From: Streptomyces sp. NBC_01317
GTDB lineage: Bacteria; Actinomycetota; Actinomycetes; Streptomycetales; Streptomycetaceae
DNA length: 64,000 bases
NCBI RefSeq assembly: GCF_035961655.1
Contig: NZ_CP108393.1
Coordinates: 6,398,501 to 6,462,500 of the forward strand
Direction of reading: 5' to 3'
The position numbers and the translations under genes are program-made. Every line of letters starts with the position of its first letter. Positions within the stretch are counted from its first letter, which is position 1. Under the pieces are notes generated by a model. The model saw only the letters and a program-made list of their open reading frames with translations, was not told where the DNA came from and did no database searches. Below, one piece after another: positions 32,503-41,389 of this stretch.

Positions 32503-34041
32503 TCAGTGCTTGAAGCGGCTCACCGCGTCCAGCGCGTTGGTGATACCGGCACCGTAGAAGCTGTTGTACCGCTTGCTCCCGGTGCAGGTCGCGTCGATCC
32601 TGCCGTCGTTGTTGTAGTCGTACGCCGCCGGGCAGGCCGTGTCGTCGGCCTGGGCGATCAGCAGCGACTTGATCACCGCGGCCGAGGCGTGCGGGTAGGT
32701 CGACTTCAGGAGCGCCGCCACACCCGCGACGTGCGGGGAGGCCATCGACGTACCGGACAGGTAGCCCCACGAGCCGCCCGGCAGCGTGCCCAGGATGGAG
32801 CCGCTGGTGGCCGGCGCGTCCGGGACCTGGTAACGGTCGCCGCCCGGCGCCGCGATGTCGATGATGCCCAGACCGTAGTTCGAGTACGAGGACTTGCCCG
32901 CCTTCGAACCCGTGGCCGCGACCGTCACGACACCCGGGAGCTGGGTCGGTATGTCCAGGCACTCGGACGGGTCGATCACCCGGTCGCCGGGGATGGTGTC
33001 GTTCGGGCTGGACGAGTCGGTGATCGAGTCGGACGCGAGGTCGTACGCCTCGTTGCCCGCCGCCGCCACGTTGACCGCGCCCTTGCTCTCCGCGTACTTC
33101 GAGGCCCGGGTGATGGCGTCGACGAGCGCCTTCTGGTCCGGGTCGTTCTTGCAGTTGAAGTACCACGGGTCGGTGTAATAGCTGTTGTTGGTCACGTCGA
33201 CACCGTGGTCGGCGGCCCAGACGAAGCCACAGACGACCGCCTCGGTGTAGAAGAACCCGGCCGGCGTCGAGACCTTGATGCCGGCCACCTTCACGCCCGG
33301 GGCGACCCCCGTCATGCCGATGCCGTTCTTCGCGGCCGCGATCTCACCCGCCACGTGCGTGCCGTGCGAGCTCTCCCCGGCCTGCGGACGCCAGGCGCCG
33401 TCCGTCGTGTCGGGCTTGCCCGTCACGCAGTTGACCGACGCGGCGCGGTCGAAGTTCGGCGCGAGGTCGGGGTGCGTGTCGTCGACGCCCGTGTCGATGA
33501 CGGCGACCGTGACCTTCCGGCTGCCGAGGGTCTTCTCGTGCGCCTTGTCCGCCTTGATGGCGGGCAGGTCCCACTGCAACGGCTCCAGCGGGTCCTGCGC
33601 GGCGGTCTTGTCCGAGGTCGCCGCGGCGAGCTCCGCGGAGGTGAGCGCGCGGGGCGCGCCCTCGTCCGTGGTGGACTGCGCCGGCAGCGGCGCGGTGCGG
33701 GTGGCACCGGCCGAGTCGACGCCCCTGACCTTGCGCACGGACTTCGCGAAGTCGGGGTTCTGCGAGGACGCGACTATGACGCCTATGCGGTCGTAGGAGG
33801 TCACGACCGTGCCACCGGCCCGGCCGATGGCCTTCTCCACCGACTTGAGCGTGGAACGCCCGCCGTGCGTGTTGACGACGTACGACAGCTTGGGGCCGTC
33901 CGTGACGACCGGCGCCGGGGCGGCCGGTGCCGCCGGGGCGGCCGTCGCCGTGGCGCTCGGGAGGAAACCGAGCGAAGCGGTGAGCGCCAGACCTGCGGGC
34001 AGCGCGAGTACGCGTCTGCGTCTGGATCCCAGATGAGCCAT
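32503..34041 (-). CDS. Secreted S8 (subtilisin-like) serine peptidase
   Basis: 512 residues. A signal peptide (RRRRVLALPAGLALTASLGF, Ala-rich cleavage region) is followed by an inhibitor-I9-like propeptide (about 50-125). The catalytic domain has Asp in VAVIDTGVDDTHPDL, His in SSHGTHVAGEI, Asn in VNVAAAGNEA and Ser in LSGTSMASPHVAG. The C-terminus includes YDYNNDGRIDATC, a possible calcium or disulfide region. Four or more cysteines suggest disulfides outside the cell. A hairpin (34071-34091) lies 30 bases upstream of the ATG. Confidence 0.93.
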   Translation of the reverse strand: MAHLGSRRRRVLALPAGLALTASLGFLPSATATAAPAAPAAPAPVVTDGPKLSYVVNTHGGRSTLKSVEKAIGRAGGTVVTSYDRIGVIVASSQNPDFAKSVRKVRGVDSAGATRTAPLPAQSTTDEGAPRALTSAELAAATSDKTAAQDPLEPLQWDLPAIKADKAHEKTLGSRKVTVAVIDTGVDDTHPDLAPNFDRAASVNCVTGKPDTTDGAWRPQAGESSHGTHVAGEIAAAKNGIGMTGVAPGVKVAGIKVSTPAGFFYTEAVVCGFVWAADHGVDVTNNSYYTDPWYFNCKNDPDQKALVDAITRASKYAESKGAVNVAAAGNEAYDLASDSITDSSSPNDTIPGDRVIDPSECLDIPTQLPGVVTVAATGSKAGKSSYSNYGLGIIDIAAPGGDRYQVPDAPATSGSILGTLPGGSWGYLSGTSMASPHVAGVAALLKSTYPHASAAVIKSLLIAQADDTACPAAYDYNNDGRIDATCTGSKRYNSFYGAGITNALDAVSRFKH

Positions 34042-34070
34042 GGGTTCTCCACATCATCCGTGAGAGCCGC

Positions 34071-34091
34071 CCACGCGCATGACGCGCGTGG
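34071..34091 (-). promoter_or_regulatory. 8-bp inverted repeat ahead of the subtilisin gene
   Basis: CCACGCGC (34071-34078) and GCGCGTGG (34084-34091) with loop ATGAC. It could be an operator or 5'-UTR hairpin of the peptidase gene. Confidence 0.45.
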
Positions 34092-34171
34092 ACAGGTGCA
34101 TGATCAGCGAAAACTACCGTCGACCACCCCCGCGTATCAATGACTTCAGGGACGGCGAGCCACCGGTCAAG

Positions 34172-34215
34172 AAGAAAATCCGCCCCGTTCAACAAGAAAA
34201 TCCGCCCCGTTGAAC
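34172..34215. repeat. Tandem 18-bp direct repeat with overlapping inverted repeat
   Basis: AAGAAAATCCGCCCCGTT occurs at 34172-34189 and 34194-34211, a 22-base period (two helical turns). GTTCAAC (34187-34193) and GTTGAAC (34209-34215) form an inverted repeat across the second unit. The AT-rich core is unusual here. It lies in the divergent gap between the peptidase and the DUF485/symporter genes and looks like a regulator binding site. Confidence 0.6.
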
Positions 34216-34327
34216 CGCTTCGCCACGCCTTCCGTGCCGTTGTCAGAGGGACGCGCAACATCACACGCCTACCCGTGCGAGGTCCCTCATGTCAGTCCCC
34301 ACCGTGCCCCCGTCACGAGGAGATTCC

Positions 34328-34720
34328 GTGGCTTCCGATGCACCGCCGCCCCCGGGCGGAACGGACACCAGCCCCGCCCGGCCCACCCAGGACCGGCCCG
34401 CGCACCAGCCCACCACCGCCCAGTACGCCGAGGTGCAGGAGAGCGCCGAGTTCGGCGAACTGCGCCGCACCTACCGCTCCTTCGCGTTCCCGCTGACCGT
34501 CGCCTTCATCGCCTGGTACCTGCTGTACGTCCTGCTGTCCAACTACGCGGGCGGCTTCATGGGCACCAAGCTCTTCGGCAACATCAACGTCGCGCTCGTC
34601 CTCGGCCTCGCCCAGTTCCTGACGACGTTCCTGATCGCCTGGTTCTACGCGCGGTACGCGGCGCAGAAGCTCGACCCGAAGGCGGACGTCATCAAGTCCC
34701 GTATGGAGGCGGACGCATGA
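34328..34720 (+). CDS. DUF485 membrane protein
   Basis: 130 residues. A Pro-rich N-terminus precedes the DUF485 domain: ELRRTYRSFAFPLTVAFIAW and a second membrane segment VALVLGLAQFLTTFLIAWFY. Such proteins are co-encoded with acetate/solute:sodium symporters. GTG 34328 with GAGGAG six bases ahead is preferred over ATG 34289. The stop overlaps the symporter ATG (ATGA). Confidence 0.9.
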   Translation: MASDAPPPPGGTDTSPARPTQDRPAHQPTTAQYAEVQESAEFGELRRTYRSFAFPLTVAFIAWYLLYVLLSNYAGGFMGTKLFGNINVALVLGLAQFLTTFLIAWFYARYAAQKLDPKADVIKSRMEADA

Positions 34721-36348
34721 GCCACCCACTCCCGCTCCAGCTCGCGGCCACCTCGGACGCCAGCGAACACCGGCCGCTGATCATCACGCTCTTCGCTCTG
34801 TTCGTCGTCGCGACCCTCGTCATCACCGTCTGGGCCGGCCGCCAGACCAAGAGCGCCTCCGACTTCTACGCGGGCGGGCGCCAGTTCACCGGATTCCAGA
34901 ACGGGCTCGCGGTCTCCGGCGACTACATGTCCGCCGCGTCCTTCCTCGGTATCGCCGGCGCCATCGCCCTCTTCGGCTACGACGGCTTCCTCTACTCGAT
35001 CGGCTTCCTGGTCGCCTGGCTCGTCGCGCTGCTGCTCGTCGCGGAACCGCTGCGCAACTCCGGCCGGTACACGATGGGCGACGTCCTCGCGTACCGCATG
35101 CGTCAGCGCCCGGTCCGTACCGCCGCGGGCGCCTCGACCATCGTCGTCTCGATCTTCTACCTGCTCGCGCAGATGGCCGGCGCGGGCGTGCTGGTCTCCC
35201 TGCTGCTCGGCATCACCAGCGACGCGGGCAAGATCGCCATCGTCGCGCTGGTCGGCCTGCTGATGATCGTGTACGTCACCATCGGCGGGATGAAGGGCAC
35301 CACCTGGGTCCAGATGGTCAAGGCGGTCCTGCTGATCGCGGGCACCATCCTGATCACCTTCCTGATCCTGCTGAAGTTCCACTTCAACGTCTCCGACCTG
35401 CTGGGCACGGCCGCCTCCAACAGCGGCAAGGGCTCCGCCTTCCTGGAGCCGGGGCTCAAGTACGGGGCCACGGAGGTCTCCAAGCTGGACTTCCTCTCGC
35501 TGGGCATCGCCCTGGTGCTCGGCACCGCGGGCCTGCCGCACATCCTGATCCGCTTCTACACCGTGCCCACCGCCAAGGCCGCCCGTAAGTCGGTGATCTG
35601 GGCGATCGGCATCATCGGCGCCTTCTACCTGATGACCATCGTCCTCGGCTTCGGCGCCGCCGCCCTGCTCAAGCCCGGCGACATCATCGCCTCCAACAAG
35701 GCGGGCAACACGGCGGCCCCGCTCGCCGCCCTGGAGATCGGTGGCGGAGCCGGCTCGACCGGCGGCGCCATCCTGCTCGCCGTCATCTCCGCGGTGGCCT
35801 TCGCCACCATCCTCGCGGTGGTCGCGGGCCTCACCCTGGCGTCCTCGTCGTCGTTCGCGCACGACATCTACGCCAACGTGATCCGCCGCGGCCAGGCGAC
35901 CGAGAAGGAAGAGGTACGGGCGGCCCGCTGGGCCACCGTCGCCATCGGGATCGTCTCCATCGCGCTGGGCGCCCTCGCCCGCGACCTGAACGTGGCCGGA
36001 CTGGTCGCGCTCGCGTTCGCCGTGGCCGCCTCCGCGAACCTGCCGACCCTGCTCTACAGCCTCTTCTGGAAGAGGTTCACGACCGCGGGCGCCCTCTGGT
36101 CGATCTACGGCGGCCTGGCCTCGTCCGTCCTGCTGGTGCTGTTCTCACCGGTCGTCTCGGGCAAGCCCACCTCGATGTTCCCCGGCGTGGACTTCCACTT
36201 CTTCCCGCTGGAGAACCCCGGCCTGATCTCCATCCCGCTGGGCTTCCTGCTCGGCTGGGTGGGCACGCTCGTCTCCAAGGAGGAGCCGGACACGGGCAAG
36301 TACGCGGAGCTGGAGGTCAAGTCCCTGACCGGCACCGGGGCGCACTGA
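34717..36348 (+). CDS. actP: Cation/acetate symporter (ActP-like, SSS family)
   Basis: A 543-residue sodium:solute symporter with about 13 membrane segments. DFYAGGRQFTGFQNGLAVSG, GDYMSAASFLGIAG, GGMKGTTWVQMVKA and GTAGLPHILIRFYTVP are ActP hallmarks. Acetate or related short monocarboxylates are the likely substrates. It is translationally coupled to the DUF485 gene; the pair corresponds to yjcH-actP of enterobacteria. A strong GC hairpin (36403-36440) follows. Confidence 0.92.
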   Translation: MSHPLPLQLAATSDASEHRPLIITLFALFVVATLVITVWAGRQTKSASDFYAGGRQFTGFQNGLAVSGDYMSAASFLGIAGAIALFGYDGFLYSIGFLVAWLVALLLVAEPLRNSGRYTMGDVLAYRMRQRPVRTAAGASTIVVSIFYLLAQMAGAGVLVSLLLGITSDAGKIAIVALVGLLMIVYVTIGGMKGTTWVQMVKAVLLIAGTILITFLILLKFHFNVSDLLGTAASNSGKGSAFLEPGLKYGATEVSKLDFLSLGIALVLGTAGLPHILIRFYTVPTAKAARKSVIWAIGIIGAFYLMTIVLGFGAAALLKPGDIIASNKAGNTAAPLAALEIGGGAGSTGGAILLAVISAVAFATILAVVAGLTLASSSSFAHDIYANVIRRGQATEKEEVRAARWATVAIGIVSIALGALARDLNVAGLVALAFAVAASANLPTLLYSLFWKRFTTAGALWSIYGGLASSVLLVLFSPVVSGKPTSMFPGVDFHFFPLENPGLISIPLGFLLGWVGTLVSKEEPDTGKYAELEVKSLTGTGAH

Positions 36349-36402
36349 TCCCGCACGTCCCTCACCCCGTCCGGACACCCCGCACCGGGTGGGCGGGCCT
36401 CC

Positions 36403-36440
36403 CCGCGGCCGCGGCGCGGAACTCCGCGACGCGGCCGCGG
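36403..36440 (+). terminator. Nested GC hairpin after actP
   Basis: CCGCGGCCGCG (36403-36413) pairs with CGCGGCCGCGG (36430-36440). Inside, CGCGG-AACT-CCGCG forms a second stem. It sits about 55 bases past the actP stop. Confidence 0.8.
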
Positions 36441-36569
36441 CGTCTCCCGTGACCCCTGGGAATCTGCTGTTGTCGGTGGTCTGACGTAGGCTCGACCTGT
36501 CGGATTGCATACACGGTTCGCGACGGAACGGGACGGCCGCATCGCGGTCCCGAGGCAAGGGGGCCCCAC

Positions 36570-37559
36570 GTGCTCATCGACACCTATGGCCGGGTGGCCA
36601 CCGACCTGCGCGTCTCGCTGACGGACAAGTGCAACCTCCGGTGCACGTACTGCATGCCGGAGGAGGGCCTCCAGTGGCTCGGCAAGTCCGAGCTGCTCAG
36701 CGACGACGAGATCGTCCGGCTCATCCGTATCGCCGTGACCGACCTCGGTGTCACCGAGGTCCGCTTCACCGGCGGGGAGCCGCTGCTCAGGCCGGGACTG
36801 GTGGGGATCGTGGAGCGCTGCGCCGCGCTGGAACCGCGCCCCCGCATGTCCGTGACCACCAACGGCATCGGCCTCAAGCGCACCGCCGCCGCCCTCAGGA
36901 GCGCGGGCCTGGACCGGGTCAACGTGTCGCTCGACACCCTGCGTCCCGACGTCTTCAAGACCCTCACCCGCCGCGACCGGCACCAGGACGTGCTGGACGG
37001 CCTGAGCGCGGCCCACGAGGCGGGACTGACCCCCGTCAAGATCAATACAGTGCTGATGCCGGGCCTCAACGACGACGAGGCCCCCGAGCTGCTCGCCTGG
37101 GCCGTCGCGCACGACTACGAGCTGCGCTTCATCGAGCAGATGCCCCTCGACGCCCAGCACGGCTGGAAGCGCGACGGCATGATAACGGCCGGTGACATCC
37201 TGACCTCGCTCCGTACGCGCTTCACCCTCACCGAGGAGGGCGGCACCGAGCGCGGCTCCGCCCCCGCCGAGCGCTGGACCGTGGACGGCGGCCCGCACCG
37301 CGTCGGGGTCATCGGCTCCGTCACTCGCCCGTTCTGCCACGCCTGTGACCGCACCAGGCTCACCGCCGACGGACAGGTCCGCAACTGCCTCTTCGCCCAG
37401 GAGGAGACGGACCTGCGGGCGGCCCTGCGCTCCGACGCCCCGGACGACGAGATCGCCGCGCTCTGGAAGGGCGCCATGTGGGGCAAGAAGCCCGGCTCCG
37501 GCCTGGACGACCCGGCCTTCCTCCAGCCCGACCGGCCGATGTCAGCGATCGGCGGCTGA
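36570..37559 (+). CDS. moaA: GTP 3',8-cyclase MoaA
   Basis: A 329-residue radical-SAM enzyme of molybdenum cofactor synthesis. The N-terminal cluster is CNLRCTYCMPEEG and the SAM motif FTGGEPLLRPG. The C-terminal cluster is in FCHACDRTRL plus NCLF. The last residues are SAIGG, the essential di-glycine tail. The GTG start at 36570 has AAGGGGG upstream. Other moa genes are not in the window. It overlaps the next, convergent gene by 18 bases. Confidence 0.95.
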   Translation: MLIDTYGRVATDLRVSLTDKCNLRCTYCMPEEGLQWLGKSELLSDDEIVRLIRIAVTDLGVTEVRFTGGEPLLRPGLVGIVERCAALEPRPRMSVTTNGIGLKRTAAALRSAGLDRVNVSLDTLRPDVFKTLTRRDRHQDVLDGLSAAHEAGLTPVKINTVLMPGLNDDEAPELLAWAVAHDYELRFIEQMPLDAQHGWKRDGMITAGDILTSLRTRFTLTEEGGTERGSAPAERWTVDGGPHRVGVIGSVTRPFCHACDRTRLTADGQVRNCLFAQEETDLRAALRSDAPDDEIAALWKGAMWGKKPGSGLDDPAFLQPDRPMSAIGG

Positions 37560-37829
37560 GCCCCCGGCGGCCGACCCCCGCTCCCACTCCGCCAGTGTCA
37601 CCACGTCCTTGAGGAACCCCCGCACACCGAGGAACGAGGACAGGTGCTCGCGATGCTCCTCGCAGGCCAGCCAGGTCTTACGGCGCTCCGGCGTGTGCAG
37701 CTTCGGGTTGTTCCAGGCGAGCACCCACACGGCGGGGGTACGGCACGCCTTGGCGGAGCACACCGGTGCGGCATCCGTGGCGGGATCCGTGGTACGGGGC
37801 GGGACATCGGGAGCGTCGGGGGAGTTCAC
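37542..37829 (-). CDS. Small Cys/His protein, convergent with moaA
   Basis: 95 residues, conserved-looking but of unknown function. CSAKACRTPAVWVLAWNN and, after KTWLACEEHREHLSSFL, the pattern C-x4-C ... C-x2-H-x2-H suggest a small zinc-binding fold. The first 20 residues are low complexity. Its 3' end overlaps moaA. Start ATG 37829. Confidence 0.8.
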   Translation of the reverse strand: MNSPDAPDVPPRTTDPATDAAPVCSAKACRTPAVWVLAWNNPKLHTPERRKTWLACEEHREHLSSFLGVRGFLKDVVTLAEWERGSAAGGSAADR

Positions 37830-37890
37830 CCATCCACCCTAGGCGCTGTGGTCACACTGCCCGAAAGGCACGTCCGGCAGCCCGAAAAGG

Positions 37891-37945
37891 CGACGCCGAG
37901 CAGCCACGGGGGGAGCTGCCCGGCGTCGGTCCGTCGCTCCGACGG
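37891..37945 (-). terminator. Two tandem hairpins after the DUF3099 gene
   Basis: CGACGCCG (37891-37898) pairs with CGGCGTCG (37921-37928), followed by CCGTCG-CTC-CGACGG (37931-37945). They lie downstream of the DUF3099 gene and upstream of the small Cys/His gene, both on the minus strand. The rest of the 261-base gap has a 14-base palindrome at 37987-38000 and no gene. Confidence 0.6.
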
Positions 37946-38090
37946 GGGATGCGGAGCGCCTACGAAGTATGTCACGGGCAACGGGGTCCGGTGCACCGGA
38001 ACTTCACGATTGATCTGAGCTTTTCTTGAGCTTTGCGCTCCGCTTCCCGCCCCCGGAGTGAGCTGTTACCCACCGGTTCTACCGACGGGT

Positions 38091-38435
38091 CTACTCACCG
38101 GTCGGGCGTGCGGATTCCGTCGCCACCGGCGCCGGCGCGGGCGCGATCGCCGGCCGTACCGGTGCCGGGACGAACGTCGAGGGCAGCGAGGGAGCGTTCT
38201 CCCGGCCCGCGTTGGCGATCACCACGGCCACGTACGGCAGCAGCACGCCGAGGACCAGGGTGACGAGGGCGACCGGCCGCTCGACGTTCCACAGGACGAC
38301 GGTCAGGATCACCGACAGGGTCCTGACGGACATGGAGATGATGTAGCGGCGCTGCCGGCCGCGTACGTCGTCGGCGAGACTCTGCCTGGCCCCGGTGATC
38401 CGGAAGACCTCGGTGCTGCTCCGCTTCCGCATCAC
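38091..38435 (-). CDS. DUF3099 membrane protein
   Basis: 114 residues. VFRITGARQSLADDVRGRQR starts the DUF3099 domain. Two membrane segments (about 33-50 and 55-75) follow, then a Pro/Ala-rich tail. Function unknown; common in actinobacteria. GTG 38435 and ATG 38432 are adjacent start candidates; neither has a clear ribosome site. Confidence 0.88.
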   Translation of the reverse strand: MMRKRSSTEVFRITGARQSLADDVRGRQRRYIISMSVRTLSVILTVVLWNVERPVALVTLVLGVLLPYVAVVIANAGRENAPSLPSTFVPAPVRPAIAPAPAPVATESARPTGE

Positions 38436-38515
38436 ACTTCACCACCCGATTCCCACGCCGGTCCCTACCCCGGACCGGACCGCATCCACGGTACGCCGGG
38501 CCACCCGCACGCACG

Positions 38516-38556
38516 AGGGCGGGGCACCGGCCATCCTGGCCGATGTGCCCCGCCCT
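38516..38556 (-). terminator. Hairpin terminator after tyrS
   Basis: AGGGCGGGGCAC (38516-38527) pairs perfectly with GTGCCCCGCCCT (38545-38556), with an inner GGCC stem. It lies 65 bases past the tyrS stop. Confidence 0.8.
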
Positions 38557-38620
38557 GTGACGCAGGCGCCCCCGCGTGTCAGCCGGTGCGTGCCGGCCGG
38601 CGAGTGCCGCCCGACGCGTG

Positions 38621-39889
38621 TCAGCCGGCCGTGACCTCGATCGCGGCCAGATTCTTCTTGCCCCGGCGCAGCACCAGCCAGCGGCCGTGCAGCAGGTCGC
38701 CCACCGCGGGCACGCTCTCCGCGTCCGTGACCTTGACGTTGTTCACGTACGCCCCGCCCTCCTTGACCGTGCGCCGCGCCGCCGACTTGCTCGGCGCGAG
38801 CCCCGCCTCGGTGAACAGGTCGACCACCGGGCCCAGTTCGGAGAACCGCGCGTGGGGCACCTCGGAGAGCGCGGCGCCCAGCGTCGCCTCGTCGAGGTCG
38901 GTCAGCTCGCCCTGGCCGAAGAGCGCCCGGGACGCGGCGACGACCGCCGCGCACTGGTCGGCGCCGTGCACCAGCGTCGTCAGCTCCTCCGCCAGCGCGC
39001 GCTGCGCGGCCCGCGCCTGCGGCCGCTCCGCGGTGGCCCGCTCCAGCTCCTCCAGCTCCGCGCGGTCCTTGAAGCTGAGAATCCTGCTGTACGTGGAGAT
39101 GTCACGGTCGTCCACGTTCAGCCAGAACTGGTAGAAGGCGTACGGCGTCGTCATTTCGGGGTCCAGCCAGACGGCCCCGCCCTCGGTCTTGCCGAACTTG
39201 GTGCCGTCCGCCTTGGTCATCAGGGGCGTGGCCAGCGCGTGCACGGTGGCACCCGGCTCCAGGCGGTGGATCAGGTCGAGACCGGCGGTGAGGTTGCCCC
39301 ACTGGTCGCTGCCACCCTGCTGGAGGACACAGCCGTAGCGCCGGTACAGCTCCAGGAAGTCCATGGACTGGAGCAGCTGGTAGCTGAACTCGGTGTAGCT
39401 GATGCCCTCGTCGGACTCCAGCCGCCGGGCGATGGACTCCTTGGCGAGCATCCGGTTGACCCGGAAGTGCTTGCCGATGTCCCGCAGGAACTCGATCGCG
39501 GACAGGCCCGCGGTCCAGTCCAGGTTGTTGACCATCGTGGCCGCGTTCGGCCCCTCGAAGGACAGGAACGGCTCGATCTGCGACCGCAGCCGCCCCACCC
39601 ACCCCGCGACCGTCTCCGGATCGTTCAGCGTCCGCTCGGCGGTCGGCCGGGGGTCGCCGATCTGTCCGGTGGCCCCGCCCACCAGCGCCAGCGGCCGGTG
39701 CCCGGCCTGCTGGAGCCGGCGCACGGTGAGTACCTGCACGAGGTGTCCCACGTGCAGGCTGGCGGCGGTCGGGTCGAAGCCGCAATAGAACGTGACGGGA
39801 CCGTCCGCGAGCGCCTTGCGCAAGGCGTCCTCATCGGTGGACTGGGCGAACAGCCCGCGCCACTGGAGCTCGTCGACGATGTCCGTCAC
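38621..39889 (-). CDS. tyrS: Tyrosyl-tRNA synthetase
   Basis: 422 residues, class I synthetase. [15 protein letters not shown] contains the HIGH motif (HVGH), KFGKT is the KMSKS-loop variant of the TyrRS-F type, and [10 protein letters not shown] is the tyrosine pocket. A C-terminal S4 RNA-binding domain runs from [15 protein letters not shown]. Length is normal. No T-box leader is visible in the 70 bases upstream. Confidence 0.96.
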   Translation of the reverse strand: MTDIVDELQWRGLFAQSTDEDALRKALADGPVTFYCGFDPTAASLHVGHLVQVLTVRRLQQAGHRPLALVGGATGQIGDPRPTAERTLNDPETVAGWVGRLRSQIEPFLSFEGPNAATMVNNLDWTAGLSAIEFLRDIGKHFRVNRMLAKESIARRLESDEGISYTEFSYQLLQSMDFLELYRRYGCVLQQGGSDQWGNLTAGLDLIHRLEPGATVHALATPLMTKADGTKFGKTEGGAVWLDPEMTTPYAFYQFWLNVDDRDISTYSRILSFKDRAELEELERATAERPQARAAQRALAEELTTLVHGADQCAAVVAASRALFGQGELTDLDEATLGAALSEVPHARFSELGPVVDLFTEAGLAPSKSAARRTVKEGGAYVNNVKVTDAESVPAVGDLLHGRWLVLRRGKKNLAAIEVTAG

Positions 39890-39961
39890 GGTCTCTTCTC
39901 TCCTCGAACAGGTGATGGGTACAGGTGATGAGCGGATCCGGCAGCGGTCAGTCTAGATCGG

Positions 39962-41389
39962 TCACACCCCGCGGCTGACCGAGCTCATGTTGAAGTCGGG
40001 GACGCGCAGGGCGGGCATCGCGGCCCGGGTGAACCAGTCGCCCCACTCGCGCGGCAGCGTCTTCTCCGTGATCCCGGCCTCGGTGGCCCGCGACAGCAGG
40101 TCGACCGGCGACTCGTTGAACCGGAAGTTGTTCACCTCGCCGACGACCTCGCCCTTCTCCACGAGATACACCCCGTCCCTGGTGAGGCCGGTGAGCAGCA
40201 GCGTCGCCGGGTCGACCTCCCGGATGTACCAGAGGCACGTCAGGAGCAGACCCGGGCCGTCGTGCCCGGTGGCCGCGACCATCTCCTCCAGTGTCCGCTC
40301 GCCGCCCCCGTCCAGGACCAGGTTGCCGATGCTGGGCGCGACGGGCAGGCCGGTCAGCTCCGCGCTGTGCCGGGTGGTGAGCAGGTGCTCCAGCTTGCCC
40401 TCCCGTACCCAGTCGGTCGCCGTCAGCGGCAGACCGTTGTCGAAGACGGACGCGTCGTCCCCCGAGGAGTGGGCGATCACGAACGGCGCGCACTCCAGAC
40501 CCGGTTCACCGGGCGCGCTGCGCAGCGTCAGCGGCAGCTCGGAGAGCGTCTCGCCGACACGGGTGCCGCCGCCGGGGCGGGAGAAGACCGTACGGCCCTC
40601 CGCGGCGTCGCGGGCCGCGGAGGACCACAGCTGGTAGATCAGCAGGTCGGCCACGGCGCTGGGCGGCAGCAGCGTCTCGTACCGCCCGGCGGGCAGGTCG
40701 ATCTTCCGCTCGGCCCACGCCAGGCGCTGGGCCAGCTCCGCGTCGAGAACCGCCGGGTCGACGTCCTTGAAGTCGCGGGTGGCCCGGCCCGCCCAGGCGG
40801 AGCGGGTGCGGTCGGGCGACTTGGCGTTCAGCTCCAGCGTGCCGCTCGGCTGGTCGTGGCGCAGCCGTACCCCCGTGGACGTGCCCAGGTACGTCGACGT
40901 CACCTCGTGGTTGGCGAAGCCGTACAACTCACGGCCGCCGGCCCGGGCGCGGGCGAAGGACTCGCCGAGCGCCGGCGCGAAGTCCGTGAAGACGGCGGAG
41001 GTCGTCTCCGCCGGCGCGTCCGTGAAGTCCCCGGACACCGGACCGCCCGCCGCCAGCGGCCGGGCGTCCTCGGCGGGCCCGGCGCCCCGGGCGGCCGCCT
41101 CGGCGGCCCGTACCAGCGGCTCCAGGTCGTCGGCGGTGACCGCGGACCGCGACACCACCCCGGACGCGGTGCCCTGCGCGCCGTCGACCGTCGCGATGAC
41201 GGTGAGCGTACGGCCCCGGGTGACCCCGTTGGTGGTCAGCGCGTTGCCCGCCCAGCGGAGGTTCGCCGACGACTGCTCGTCGGCGATGACCACACAGCCG
41301 TCGGCGGTGGACAGCTCCAGCGCGCGCTCGACGATCTCGTGCGGCCTGGCCGTACGGCCCGTCGTCGTCCCGCTCTTCGCGCCGCTCAT
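39962..41389 (-). CDS. tldE: TldE/PmbA-type metallopeptidase subunit
   Basis: 475 residues, the non-catalytic partner type of the TldD/TldE protease (modulator of gyrase family). IVERALELSTADGCVVIADE at the start and the beta-rich C-terminus with GLTRDGVYLVEKGEVV fit. No HExxxH motif, as expected for TldE. ATG 41389 overlaps the tldD stop (ATGA), so the two subunits are coupled. Confidence 0.92.
   Translation of the reverse strand: MSGAKSGTTTGRTARPHEIVERALELSTADGCVVIADEQSSANLRWAGNALTTNGVTRGRTLTVIATVDGAQGTASGVVSRSAVTADDLEPLVRAAEAAARGAGPAEDARPLAAGGPVSGDFTDAPAETTSAVFTDFAPALGESFARARAGGRELYGFANHEVTSTYLGTSTGVRLRHDQPSGTLELNAKSPDRTRSAWAGRATRDFKDVDPAVLDAELAQRLAWAERKIDLPAGRYETLLPPSAVADLLIYQLWSSAARDAAEGRTVFSRPGGGTRVGETLSELPLTLRSAPGEPGLECAPFVIAHSSGDDASVFDNGLPLTATDWVREGKLEHLLTTRHSAELTGLPVAPSIGNLVLDGGGERTLEEMVAATGHDGPGLLLTCLWYIREVDPATLLLTGLTRDGVYLVEKGEVVGEVNNFRFNESPVDLLSRATEAGITEKTLPREWGDWFTRAAMPALRVPDFNMSSVSRGV

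Noticed and set aside
36441..36569. Molybdenum cofactor riboswitch ahead of moaA
   Set aside because: No match to the conserved motif could be made by eye.
39890..39961. T-box leader for tyrS
   Set aside because: The space upstream is only about 70 bases, with no T-box sequence.
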